Assembly: GCF_030852425.1 (NCBI RefSeq)
Contig: NZ_NSDM01000022.1
Location: 1-64,000, forward strand
DNA from: Saccharothrix longispora
GTDB lineage: Bacteria; Actinomycetota; Actinomycetes; Mycobacteriales; Pseudonocardiaceae
Reading direction: 5' to 3'
DNA: 64,000 nt
Below are positions 1 through 12,000 of the stretch, piece after piece. Every line of letters begins with the position of its first letter. The stretch's first letter is position 1. The position numbers and the translations under genes are program-made. The notes under the pieces are model-generated. The model saw nothing but the letters and a program-made list of their open reading frames with translations. It was not told the origin of the DNA and searched no databases.

Positions 1-34
1 ATGTCTGCTGCTCTGGTCGGGGTGGTGCAGGACG

Positions 35-3000
35 CTACGGGACCGGGCCGGCCGTCGGCGTCGCGGTGGTGGGCGGCGGGCCCGGCTGCGGCAGGTCCGG
101 CAGCGGGATGAACTGGATCCTGACCGCACGGTTCAGCACCGCCGGGCGGTGGTTCTGCGCGTCGAAGAACGTGACTTCACCGCCGACGTTCCAGGCGTTG
201 ATGACGTGCCCGGTGCCGTCGGGGCGGGTGATGCCGACGCTGACGTGCCTGCCCGGCTGCGCGGCGAGGTGGTCGACCACCTCGTGGAAGTTCGCGACGA
301 TCCGGGACGTCGACCCGAAGGTGGACTCGAGGAGGGCGATCGAATCCGGGGCGGACAGCGGCGGCGCCTCGACCGGGCGGCCGTGCAGCGTCTCGTGCGT
401 GGCGATCACGCAGTACAGGCAGTTGACGTTGTGGCCGGGGACGTTGTTCTCGAAGTTCACCCGGTTCACGTTCGACAGGCCGGGGTAGGCCGTGTTCGCC
501 CACGTGGCCGCGGCGTTGTCGTCGGCGAACGCCGCGGCGTGCTTCGTGCCCGGCGGCAGCCACCTGGCCAGCTCGGCCGCGTGCTCGGCGTCGTGCCGGG
601 CGTTGAGCCGGTCCTCCTCGACCTTGCGCTCATCGGCGTGGAGGGCGTCCAGCTCCGCGTCGGCCTGCTGCCGCTCCTGCTCCTGCCCGGCATCGAGGTC
701 CTGCTCCGCCGTGAGGCGTTCGGCGTCCTGAGCGGTCTTGAGCTGCTGGGCGGCCTGCTGCCGTTCGACGAGCTGCCACTGGTCGAGCTGCTCCTCGAAG
801 CTCCTGCGCTCGTCAGCCATCCAGGTGGTGAGCTCCTGCTCGACCCGCTGCCGCTCGGCGGCCTGCTCGGCGTCGAGCTGCTGCTCGACGGTGCGCAGGA
901 AGGCCGCCTGGTTGTCCATCGCCTGCCGCCAGACCTGGTCCGGGTCGAACGACCCGGGCGCGACGGCGAGCTGTTGCCGGATCTGCGCCTCCACGAGATC
1001 GCGCTCCCGGGCCTGCTCCGCCAGGACCTGTTCGACGACCTGCCGCCGGCGCTCCTGTTGATCGGCCGCCCGCTCGGCGTGGACGCGGTTGTACTCCGCT
1101 TGGAGCCGGACGACCAACGCGTTGCGCCCGTCGAATTGGTCCTTCAGCTGCCGGGCGCGAAGTTCCTCTTCGGCTTTGAGCCGCTGGTCGTCGAGCCTCG
1201 CGGCCAAAGCGGCACGACCGGCGTCGCGCTCGGCCTGGTGCTTCGCCTCCAGCGCCATCGCCCGGGACTGCTTCGCGGCCGCCTGGCGGGCCGCGACCGC
1301 GTTGCTTTCCATGATCCACTCGGACCGGTGGAGCAAGGCCAGGGCAGCGGCGGCGGCGTCACGCCGGGCGGTGGTGTCGACCGTACCCGTGCTCGGCGTC
1401 GGCGAGTTCGGGGTGGGCGAACCGAAGGCACCGGGCACGCCGAAGGCGCCTGTCGCCGTGGCCGCCGACGCGCCGAAGGTCTGCACGACGTGCGGGGTGT
1501 AGGTGCTCCGGCCGTTCGGACCCTGGACCGCGTCCACCTCGATCGGGGCGACCTCGGGCAGGTCCGTGCCGAACGGCGTGTAGGTCGTCGGCGGACCGGA
1601 CGGGTGGTGCACCACGATCGGCGTCCGGAGCTGCGTCGCGAGCGCCTGCGCGGCGATGTGGTCGGCGTTCGCCGCGCTCTCGGCGTCGGCCCTCACCTGC
1701 GCGGGGTCCGGCACGTCGGGCAGCGGACCCGTCTCCACCGGTCCACCGTCCGGGTGAACGTCGGGACCCGTCATCACGTCGCGCCACACCGCGCCGGGGA
1801 CCTGCCTCATGGTGAACGGGTCGAACTCCGGGTTCGCCCCGGGTTGCACGACCGAGTTGACGAGGTCGCCGTTGGTGGTCGGGTGGTCCGTGATGAAGTC
1901 CGCGAGCTGCCGGCGGATCTCGATCTCGACCTCCGCCTGCGCCTTGGCGTCACCCCTGAGCTTGCCCGTCTCGGCGCTCAGGGACGACACGTAGCCGGTC
2001 ACGTCGAGGCGCAGCGACGCCGGGTCGATTCCCCGCGTCCAGCCCACCGCGGCGTACAGGCCGTTCGGGGCGGGCGGGAGCGTCGAGGGCAGGTTCGAGA
2101 TGTTGTTCATCGCGCCGAACCTGCGCTGCATCGACGCTTCCGGCCCGGACATCGCGGTGTTGACGCCCGCGACGGTCTTGACCAACCGACTGCTCTGGTC
2201 GAGACCCGCCATCACGCCCGGGTGACCGGGCACCGGCGTCGACATCGCCGAGTCCATCTTGCGGCTGGGGCCGGCACCCAGGTCCTTCGCGACCTTGGCA
2301 ACCTCCTTGAACTGGGGCGCGGTCGACGGCTGGGGCGGCAGTCCGCTCGGACCGTCGGGTGCTGTTCGCACGGGGTTCGGGTTCGGATCGGCCACGAGGT
2401 TCACGGGGTCGCGGTTGACGCCGGCGAGCTTCGGGAACTTGTCCCGGAAGCCGCCGAGGCTCGTACCGCCCTTGTCGCTCTTCGTGTTGAAGAAGCGGTC
2501 CGCCACACCGCCCAGCGCGGCGTGCGACTGGGGGACCGAGCCCAGCTCGGCGTAACCGAGCGCGATGCGCGTCAGGTCCGTCTCGATCGCGGCGCCCTTG
2601 AAGTCCGAGATGAACGCCTGGGTCCGGATCGGGTGGCTGTAGTTCTGGGCGTCGACCGCCAGCTGCGAGAGGTGGAAGTCCATCCGACCGGCCGCGTCGA
2701 TCCCGCCGTCCGCGGTGGCGTCGGCCATCCTCCGGTCGTGGATGGCGCCGAGCTCGTTGGCGAAGAAGTTGTTCAGCGCCTTGCCGAGCATCGAGAACTC
2801 CGCGCCGCCGTTGCCGAACCGCACGGTCGGGTCGACCAGCGGCGCGACCCCGTCGAAGAACAGGTTCGGCTCGGGCGTGTACGGCAGCATCGGGCTGGTC
2901 TTGGCCTGCTCGACACGGGCGTCCATGTCCTGCGTGATCTTCCGGGCGAAGTCCCTCTTGAACTTCTCGGCGTCGGCGAGTTTCTCCGCGATCTTCTCCA

Positions 3001-6000
3001 GCTTGGCGATCCTGGCCGCGTCGGGGTTGCCGGAGGCCCGGAGCTTGGCGATCTGGTTGACGCGCTTGGCCTCCGTGTCCCGGACCAGGGTGTCGAGGTC
3101 GGGCGTCCGGTAGCCGCCGCTGAACATCAGCGGGCGGGCCGGCGGGAGGCCGTCGGGACCCTTCATGCTGTCGACGACGTGGTTGAAGATGTGCCGACCC
3201 GACGGCACGTCGCGCGAGCCCAGGTCGAAGTCCTGCACCGCGATGTACGGGTGGCTCCCGTTGTTCGCCATCGCCGAGATCGCGAACTTGTTCGGCGTGC
3301 TGTCCAGGGTCTCGTTGCGCATCGTGCCGTACGGCAGGTTGCCGCTGGACGGCATGTCCCAGGTGAAGCCGGTCAGCGCCACCGGCACGTCGATGTCCGC
3401 GAGCACCGGTTCCAGCTCGGCCAGCTTCGCCTCGACCGCCGCCCGCGCGTTCGGGTCCAGGTCGCCCCGGGTGTTCACGCCGATCACGAACGCGACCTTG
3501 CCGTCGAGGCCCTCCGCGCCCGCCGTGATCCGGTCGACCACGTTCCGCAGGGACTCCGCGTCGATGTCGCTGACCGGCACGATGGCGTTGACGACGAAGC
3601 CGACCGGCCTGTCGTTCTCGACGTTCGCCTCCAGGTCCGCCAGGTAGCCGCCCGGCGTCGGCAGGTGGACCGGCCTGCCGTTCGCGAGGTTCCTGAAGGC
3701 GTCGTTGAACCTGGTCGTCGCGTCGTTCCTGAGGTCGACGACCAGGCTGCTCGCATCGTTGTCGGTCATCTCGGTGCCGGCCGCGGGGGGTGGCGGGCTG
3801 TTGACGTCGTCGTCCCACGTCACGCCGGCCACCGGGTCGACGTCCAGGCTCGGCCCGCCGGTCGACCCACCGGGCGCGCCGTCGGCGCGCGGGCGCTTCG
3901 CCCTGTCCTCGGTGCCGGTGTCCCGGGTGCCCTCCGGACCGCTGTCGCCTTCGTCGTCGCGCTTGCGCTTGTCGCCGGCCAGGACGACCGAGTCCGCCGT
4001 CCGCTCCGGCGCCTCGCCTTCGCCGAGCACCCGGAACTCGCCCGACTCGAACAGCTGGACCTTCGTCGGGTACGCCTCCACCGGACCGGTGCGCCCCAAT
4101 TCCGTGTTGATCCTCTGGAGCGCCCCCAGCCGGCCCACCTCGCAGCTGAGGAACGTCAGCGTCCACGAGGGGTCGGTCAGCGCCGCCACCACCCGCAGGA
4201 AATCCTGCTCGGGCAGCACCAGTTCCCCGCCCGAGGTGCGCGGCAGGTGGAAGCCCCGGTTGTCGTGGTGCGCCACCACGAAGAACCGCCGCGCGCCGGT
4301 GCCCAGGACCGGGAAGTGCCGCGTCGCGCCGTTGGCGAATGCCCGGACCGCGATCCCGGCCTCATCACCCGACAGGAACGCCGCACCGACCTCCCCGCTC
4401 CTGTCGTGCAGCTTCACGACATCAACCTCGGTGGACGGCGCCCCGGCGGGCGGTGCGTCGGGCTGGTCCGGGGTTTCGGCGGGCGCGGGCGCCTCGTGGT
4501 ACCGGCCGCCGTCCTCGATCGACCGCACCCCCGTCCGGGGGTCCTGCTTCACGAGGCGATCGGCCACCCACAGCGTCACCGGTACCCGGTCGGCGCGTTC
4601 GAACGCCCGTCGGAGGCGACGGGCCGCCTCCGTGCCCTCCGGACCGCCGAGGACGCCCAGCGTCGTCACCTTGTGCTCACCGGGCGGGTGCGGCGCGGAG
4701 GTGTAGATCCGGTTGCCGGTCAGGACCCGGCCCGCGTCGTCGGGCCGGAGCCGCACCACGTCCCCCTCGTACGCGAGGTCGTAGCTGGTGCGCGCACGCA
4801 CCAGCACGCGGTCGCCGTCACCGGTCGCGGTGATGAACCAGGGCGGCACGGGTCCGGCAGACCACCCGTGGGGGAGGTCGACGAGCTCGACGACCTCCGT
4901 GTGCGAATCGGTGTCGAGCGGCACCTCACCGGTGTAGTGGGTCACCTTCGACTCCACCTCGCTGCGCCGCTCGGCGGTCATGAGGATCGCCTCGTGCGGT
5001 TCGACGGGGAGGATCTGCCCTTCGAGGAGGCGGGTCACCGGGTGCACCAGGGGGAAGGTCATCACGTCGTCGGGTCCGGGCGTCAAGCGGTGGAACACCC
5101 GGAACGCGCCACCGCGCACACCTCCGACGCGGTCCGGGCCGAAGTCCGCCGGGCCGTCGAACCACAGCACGTCGCGGAAGTAGCCCTCGCGCGCCATCCC
5201 CTTGGCGAAGTCGTCCACTTCAACCGGCGCGTTGCCGAACGTGGCGAACAGGAACGGCAGGTCCGGGTCGGTGCCCGCCACGTCGCGCAGACCGGTGCCC
5301 TCGGCGAGGACGCGGGCGAGGGCGAGGGCGGACAGGGACTCGACCGCGCCGTCCGCGCGGGAGACGAGGTAGTCCGAGTCCGAGCGGGTGCCGAGCAGCA
5401 GCGGCGGCTGCTCTCCCGAAGGCCACTCCCGCTCCCCCGGAGCGACGGCGGCGTCACCCAGCAGCCGCGCCACGCTTTCCGGAGTGGAGTGCCAGGCCCA
5501 CTCCGCGGCCCGGGCGACGTGGTCGTCGTCACCCGGTGCGCGCGCCACCACGGCGACGACCCGGCCGTCATTCCTGGTCAGCTCGGTCAGCTCGACGTCA
5601 CGGGAGCGCAATCGCGAGACCGGCCGGAACGAGTGCCGTCCGTTCCTGGTGACCAGCGCGTAGACGTCGCGGAAGTGGTGCTCCGCGTGCAGGGCCGAGG
5701 CGAAGTCGAAGCCGACGCCACCCGCCCGGACCCGCGTGCCCGCGTCCTCGCCGATCAGCACCACGGGGCGGTCCGGGTCGGCTTCCAGGGTGTCGGCGAA
5801 GTCGTTGTCCAGCAGGAACAGCGAGCCGGTCTCCTCACCGCCGAGGTGCACGGCGCCGCCGTCCAGGTCGACCTCGACGTGGCGCTCGGCGGAGTCCAGG
5901 ACCACCAGGACCGGGTCCAGGCTGTTCCAGCGGCGATCGCGCCGCCGACCTTCCCGGATGTCGCGGACGACGTCTTCCAGCGCCTGGGCGAGGGGGCGCG

Positions 6001-9000
6001 GTCCCCGCAGGCGGAACTCGCCGTCGCCCTCCTTGGCGATCAGGCCCTCGATCGGCAGGCCGGGGCCCCGGAGGAAGCGACCACCCGCGGGCAGCACGAC
6101 GGGGAGGTGGGCGTCGTCGAGCACCCGTCCCGCGAACTGCAGTGCGGGTCGGTACCCCTCCACCTCGTGCAGGAGCCGCAGCAGTTCCCGGTTCAGGTCG
6201 CCTGCCGCCTCGTCCCCGAGGGTGACGAGCACCAGAGGTCTGCGCACCGGGCCCGCTGCCGCGAGGGAGGAGAAGCCGAGCGCCGTCAACAGGCGCAGCA
6301 CCTGCCGGGCACCCAGCTCGCGCACCCGGTCGTCGTGCAGGCGGATGACGTACCGCCCCTCCTCGCTCTCCAGGTGCAGCGTGAACGGCCGGGCGCGGTC
6401 GCCGACCGTGCTCGTCGCCCACGGCGCCGTGACCGCGCGGCGAACGGTCCGGCCCCTGACGGCGACACCCATGAGGTGCTCGGTCCCGGGACCGAGCCGC
6501 GCCGTGGTCTCGCGCAGCGACCGGTACCGGCGGTCGTCGGCGAGCAGGGCCATCCCCCGCGTCCCTCCGACGCCGTCCTCCAAGAGCTGCCACCGCACGT
6601 CCGAGGGGCGCAGCGGTGACACGTCCACGAACCGGGCCGCGTCCAGGTTCACCCGCACGGCGTACGGGGGGTCCAGCAGCGGCCTGGTGTTGACCTCGAC
6701 CCGACGGAGGGGGCCGTCACCGCGCAGCGCCTCGGCGAACCGCTCGGCCGCCACCACGTGCGACCCGCGCCAGTCCGACCGCTCGACCACGAGCACCACG
6801 CGCGCGGCGGTGTCCTCGGTCTTGAGCCGGCCGAGGACCTCGGCGGCCAGGACCTCGGGGGTGGCCCACCTGTCGTGGATGAAGAACATCTCGCCGGCGA
6901 AGTGCGCGTACACGTGCACCGCCGCCGTCGCCGGCATCACCGCGTTCAGCTGGTTCCAGCGCGTCACATCGGCCGTGAGCCAGGCCGGGGAGGGGAACAT
7001 GACGCCGGGGCGTTCGCCGCCCAGCACCACCGAGTCCCCGGTCGGCGCGGCGGGCTCACCCCGGACCAACCGCCGGAAGCCGCCCGAACCGGTCAGTTCG
7101 ACCCGATCGGGGAAGACCTCCACGCCACCCCGGTGGCCGTACAGCTCCGCCCAGTGCCGCAGCGGCGCCGCGTCGGCCACCTCGCAGCTGAGGAGGGTCA
7201 GCGTCGACCCCCGGGGCACCACGCCGGTGGTGATCAGCAGCAGCATGAAGGCGCGCTCGTCCAGTACGACCTCCCCGCCGGCCCGCAGGGGCACGTGGTA
7301 CCCGGCGGCGTCGTGGTGCGCGGCGACGTGGAACCGGCGGGAGCCGTCCCCCGTGGCGCCGACCCGCTCCGCGGCGCCGTGGGCGAACGCCCTCCGCGCG
7401 ACGTCCGCCTCCCGCTCCGGGAGGAACGCGACACCGATGCGGTCGCCCCGGCGGTCCACCAGGTCGACGAGGGCCACGTCCTGGAGGCTCGGCGTGGGCC
7501 GCTCGTCCTGCGTGGCGCGGTCGCGCACCGCGAGCGACGCCGCCTCGGCGGCACGCCGCGCGAGTTCGACCTCCCGTACCGCGGAGGAGTGGGCGTCCTC
7601 GGCCTCGTGCTGCCGCGCGGTGGCGGCGGCGACGGCCTCGGCCAGGGCATCGACGTCGGCACGCCGACGAGCCGCGGTCTCCCGGTGGAGCTGCGACTCC
7701 TGCGCCAGCACCGACCGGATCGACGCCTCGTCCGCTTCCGCCAGCGCGTGTCCGGTGTCCCGCACCTGCCGCTCGGCCGAGGCGGAGCGGTCGCGCGCGG
7801 CGGTGAGCCGAGAGTCCAGGTCCGAGAGCGCGTCCCGGGCCCGGGTCAGCTCGTGGGCGGCGGCACGCTCCGCGTCCAGGGCGAGGCGCTCGGTCTCCGC
7901 GTGGGCCTCGAAGGCCCTCCGGACCTGCTCCAGGTCCGAGGCGGCTTGGTCGTGGTGTCGCACGGCGTCGGCCGGCGCGGTGGCGGTCGGGGCGTGCGGG
8001 CCGGCGAAGCCGTCCCCGGGTCGCGACTCCGACGAGCGCCCGTTCACGACACCGTCGGCGTCGGCGATCCGGCGGGGGAATGCGGACGGGGTGTCGCCCG
8101 AGAGGTTCGACGCGTCGAGGAGGCCGAGGTCGAGCGCGATCCGGCGGGCCAGGAACTCCGGCCCGCGACCGCCACCTCCGGTGAAGGAGTCGACCATCAA
8201 CCCCGTCGCGACCACCTGCCGGAACTTCTGCTGCACCTCATCCGCCTGGTCGTCCCGCACCACCGGCGACGTCCTGGTGTTGCCGGTCACGGACCCCACG
8301 ATGCCGTCCGCCCGCACCACCGCGGAGGCGAACGACCTGTCAGCCGATTCCAGTGCGGCACGCAACGGCGGAAGTCCCTCGGCCACCTCGGCCAACGACT
8401 CGACGGTCCACGGCCTCTGCCCCACCTCGACACCGCGGTCGAACAACTCCTGAAGCCGATCACGAACCGGCCCCCGACCGGTCGCCCGCCGAACCGTCAG
8501 GACCACAGCGGCGTCCTTCAGCACCGACCGGGGCACACCCGCGTTCGTGGTCCGGAAGTCCAGGACCGCCCTCACCCGCCGCAGATCCTGCGTCGCGTCC
8601 GCCGCCGCGCCGGTCAGCAACCACGCCTGGGCCGCCGAGACCTCCTCCGGAGACAACTCCGGCAGCGCGAACTCCCGCGACCCCAGGTGCAGCGCCGTCT
8701 GGTGCGCCATGATCTCGGCGGCCAGGTACGGGCTGTCCGCCACGGCGTTCGAGGGCACCAAGTGCGGGATGTCCGTCCGGATGCCGGTCAGCAGGTAGTC
8801 GGTGACGTCCTCGACGAGGTGGCGGATCTCCTCCGCGTCCGACTCCCCCCGTCCCACCTCTTGGTCCGCGTCCCCGTCCACCTGGTTCCACCACGCGTCC
8901 GGTGCGAACACGCCGGACCTCACGATGCTCCAGGCCCGGTCGAACGCGGCGTTCGCCAAACCGGCGGCGAACACCTCGATCACGTCCTCCCGCACCCCGT

Positions 9001-12000
9001 CCGCCCCACCCTCGGGCCCCAGGAACTCCCGCACCCGAACCCGCGCGACTTCCTGAACCCCCTGCGGCACATCGCCCGAGGCGGCGACAGCACGATCGGC
9101 CGTCGCCGTCACCCCCTCCGAACCGACCGGCGACACCGGCAAGCGGTACGCCGACAGCCGTCGCCCACCGCCGTCGACGTCACCATCGACGAGGGCCATG
9201 CGGTTCACCAGACCCGTCGCGATGACCGTGACGAAGTGCGACGGGTCCCGGGACAAGCTCGTCCCGGCCATGCCCGACCTGATGAAGGAGTTCGCCCACG
9301 AGGTCGCGACCTCGGTGATCATCGCTCCGACGACCACGGCCAGGTCCTCGGCCACGCCCGGCGGGACGGGGCTGTAGGAGGTCCGGAACGCCACCACGGC
9401 TTGCGCCCGCCGGTGCACCGACTCCCAGTTCCGGTGGTCGACGAACCCGGTCCTCAACCCGATGCGGTGCTGCCTCAAGCCCTCCGCGTCCCAGATCCTC
9501 GCCGAGGCTCGACGAATCGCCCTCCTGCGGCCGGCCATGCGATTCGCGATCTCCCGGACCGACGACACCACGGTCGTCGGGTCCCGGCCCTCGACCAGCG
9601 CCTCGGCGGTGAGGTCCACGAGCTGCGACCACACCTCCGCACCCACCACGCCGGCCGAGCCACCGGCCTCCCCCACCACCTGGGGAGCCCGCAGGTAGAC
9701 GATCTCCTGGAGCGACGGTGGCATGGCGAACACCCGCTTGCGGGCATCCAGCGCCCGCCTCCTCAACAGGTCCAACGTCCGGCTGACGTCCTCCCCGAAC
9801 CAGTCGTGGTACAGCAAGCCCATTCCACGACCAGGAGAAAGCGGTTCTCCGCCGTCCGAATCCGAATCCGAGTCCGAGGTCGAGTCCGAGGTCGAATCCG
9901 AGTCCGAAGTCGAATCCGAAGTCGAAGTCGAATCCGAGTCCGAGTCCGAAGTCGAATCCGAAGTCGAGTCCGAGGTCGAGTCCACGTTCAGAAGAGGACC
10001 CGAGTCCGAATCAGAGTCCGAATCAGAGGTCGAGTCCTCCGGCGTCCCGGATCGCAGCAGTTGTTGGGTGAGGTTGTCGATCTGCCACAGGTGACGTGGC
10101 CGGACGACACCCTTGCCGAGGTGGTCCTCGGTCGAAGAACCCCCATCGTCAGGGCGATGCGGCCGCAGCACGAAGTCGGCGCTGCCGCGCACGTGATCCG
10201 GCCGGTCCGGAGATTCGTCGGGAACACCCAGGAGCGTGCCGACCTTGCTGAGGAAGTAGCGGAAGTCGTCGACCTGGTCGTACATGGAGCCGGAGGTGTG
10301 CCGGGAGTTGTCGAAGTGGGCGTTCGACCAACTGGTGAATTCCACGGTGACGTGGAACTGCTCGCCGCCCGGGAGCCGGTATCCCCGGTTGAACACCTCG
10401 TCCATCCTCGCCAGTGCGCGGCCCAGCAGCGCTTCCGGTGGCCGCTTGTGGAACTTGAGGACGAACTCCCGGACCTGAACGCCGTCCACCTCGAATTCCC
10501 GCAGGTCGTAGGCGATGGAAGCTCGCGGCCCGGCCGGCACGAACCGGCGCGAGGTGATCGTGCTGGTGCGGAGGGCTTGGAAGTGCTCACCGCGCACGGT
10601 GCCCAGCAGCGGGGCGTCCCCGCCGACCTCCCGGATGCGATCCGGTGACACCGGGTCACGCGGCTCGAACCACTCCGCGCTGGGTGCCTGGCTGTGCCGC
10701 CACGACGGGTCGCCCAGGATCGCCCACCGCGCCGCCCGGGCCGTCAACCGCTCCCTCGGTTCCGCCACCAGCCACTCCGCCGGTCCCACCGGTGGCAGCG
10801 TGGCCAACGCGTAACTCATCGGCTGCGGTCGAAGGGTCCAGTCCACGAAGACTTCCACCCGCCCCGCCGCACCCTCCTCGTTCACCACCTCGACGAAGAC
10901 GTCCCTGTTGTGGAAGACGGCGGCCACCCGGGACGCGGCCAGTCCCCTGAGCAGCACACGAGCCGGCTGGTGCCCCCACAGCGAGCGCTGCTGCTGCGCG
11001 GCCTCCAGCTTCGCGGCGAACCTCGACACCGCCCCCGGCAATGACCCCGGGGTGTCGTCGCGAATGAGGAAGACACGCTCCCGGACGAAGTTGTCCGGCG
11101 TCGAGGTCTCCGGGGAACTCGGAGAACGGAGGTTCGCGACGTCGACGAGTCCCAGGTCGAGCGCGATCCGGTAGGCCAGGAACTCCGGCTCGCGAACGTG
11201 CCTGCCGACCAGTGCGTGAACGACGGCCTCGGCCGCGACCACCGTGGTGAAGGACTCCAGCACCTCCTCGGCGATGCCGGCGGGCAGCATCGACGACGTC
11301 CTGTTCCCCCCGATCGTGGACAGGACGGTGCTGCGCGCCCGTTGCCGGGCCGCGGACACCAACCGGCGGTCCACCACCCTCCCCAAGAGCTCCTGCGCGG
11401 GCTCGACGCTCTCCTCCAGGCCCTGGGGGGTCCACCGTGCTGTCCCGACACCGATGCCGAGGTCGAACAGCTCGCGACGGGGCAGCTCGGCCTCCGCCTC
11501 CAACTCGCGCACCGCCTGCGGGGCGAGCCTGGGCCTGATCATCTCCGACATGAAGATCGCGGCGAAGTCCTTGTCCCGAGTGGGGGACGCGCCGAGGCGG
11601 GCCGTGCGGAAGCGGACGACGTCATCCGCGGCCCCGTACAGGGGAAGCGCCTGCTGCGGGTCGAAACTGGTCACCAGGCGCAGTGCCGTTATCGACTCAC
11701 TGTTGCGCACGACGGACGGCGTCGACTTCCAGTCTCCCAGCTGGAGCGCCAACCGGTGCGCCTCGACCTCGACATCCCGATCCGCACCACCGGCCGGAAC
11801 CCGGACCACCAACCTGGCGACGACGACCCTCTCCAGGCTCTCCGCCACGTCGCCCGGCAACCCCCCGGCGGGAACGCCGGACTCGACGAGGAGCCGCGCA
11901 CGCCGCAACGCGGCCTGCACCAACTCCGCCGCAACCGCCTCGACGACGTCCTCCCGCACCGTGCCGGGGACCGCGTCCGAACCGACGGCGGTCCGCACGA

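Noticed and set aside
149-6619. Very long open frame on the plus strand opposite the giant toxin gene, and similar ones at 6758-10648, 17852-21484 and 55834-59472
   Set aside because: They are antisense to clearly conserved coding sequence, are rich in Arg, His, Gly and Val in the manner of GC-biased shadow frames, and show no domain motifs.
9846-10045. Short hexamer repeats considered as a regulatory iteron cluster
   Set aside because: They encode a clean Ser-Asp tract in the frame of the giant gene.
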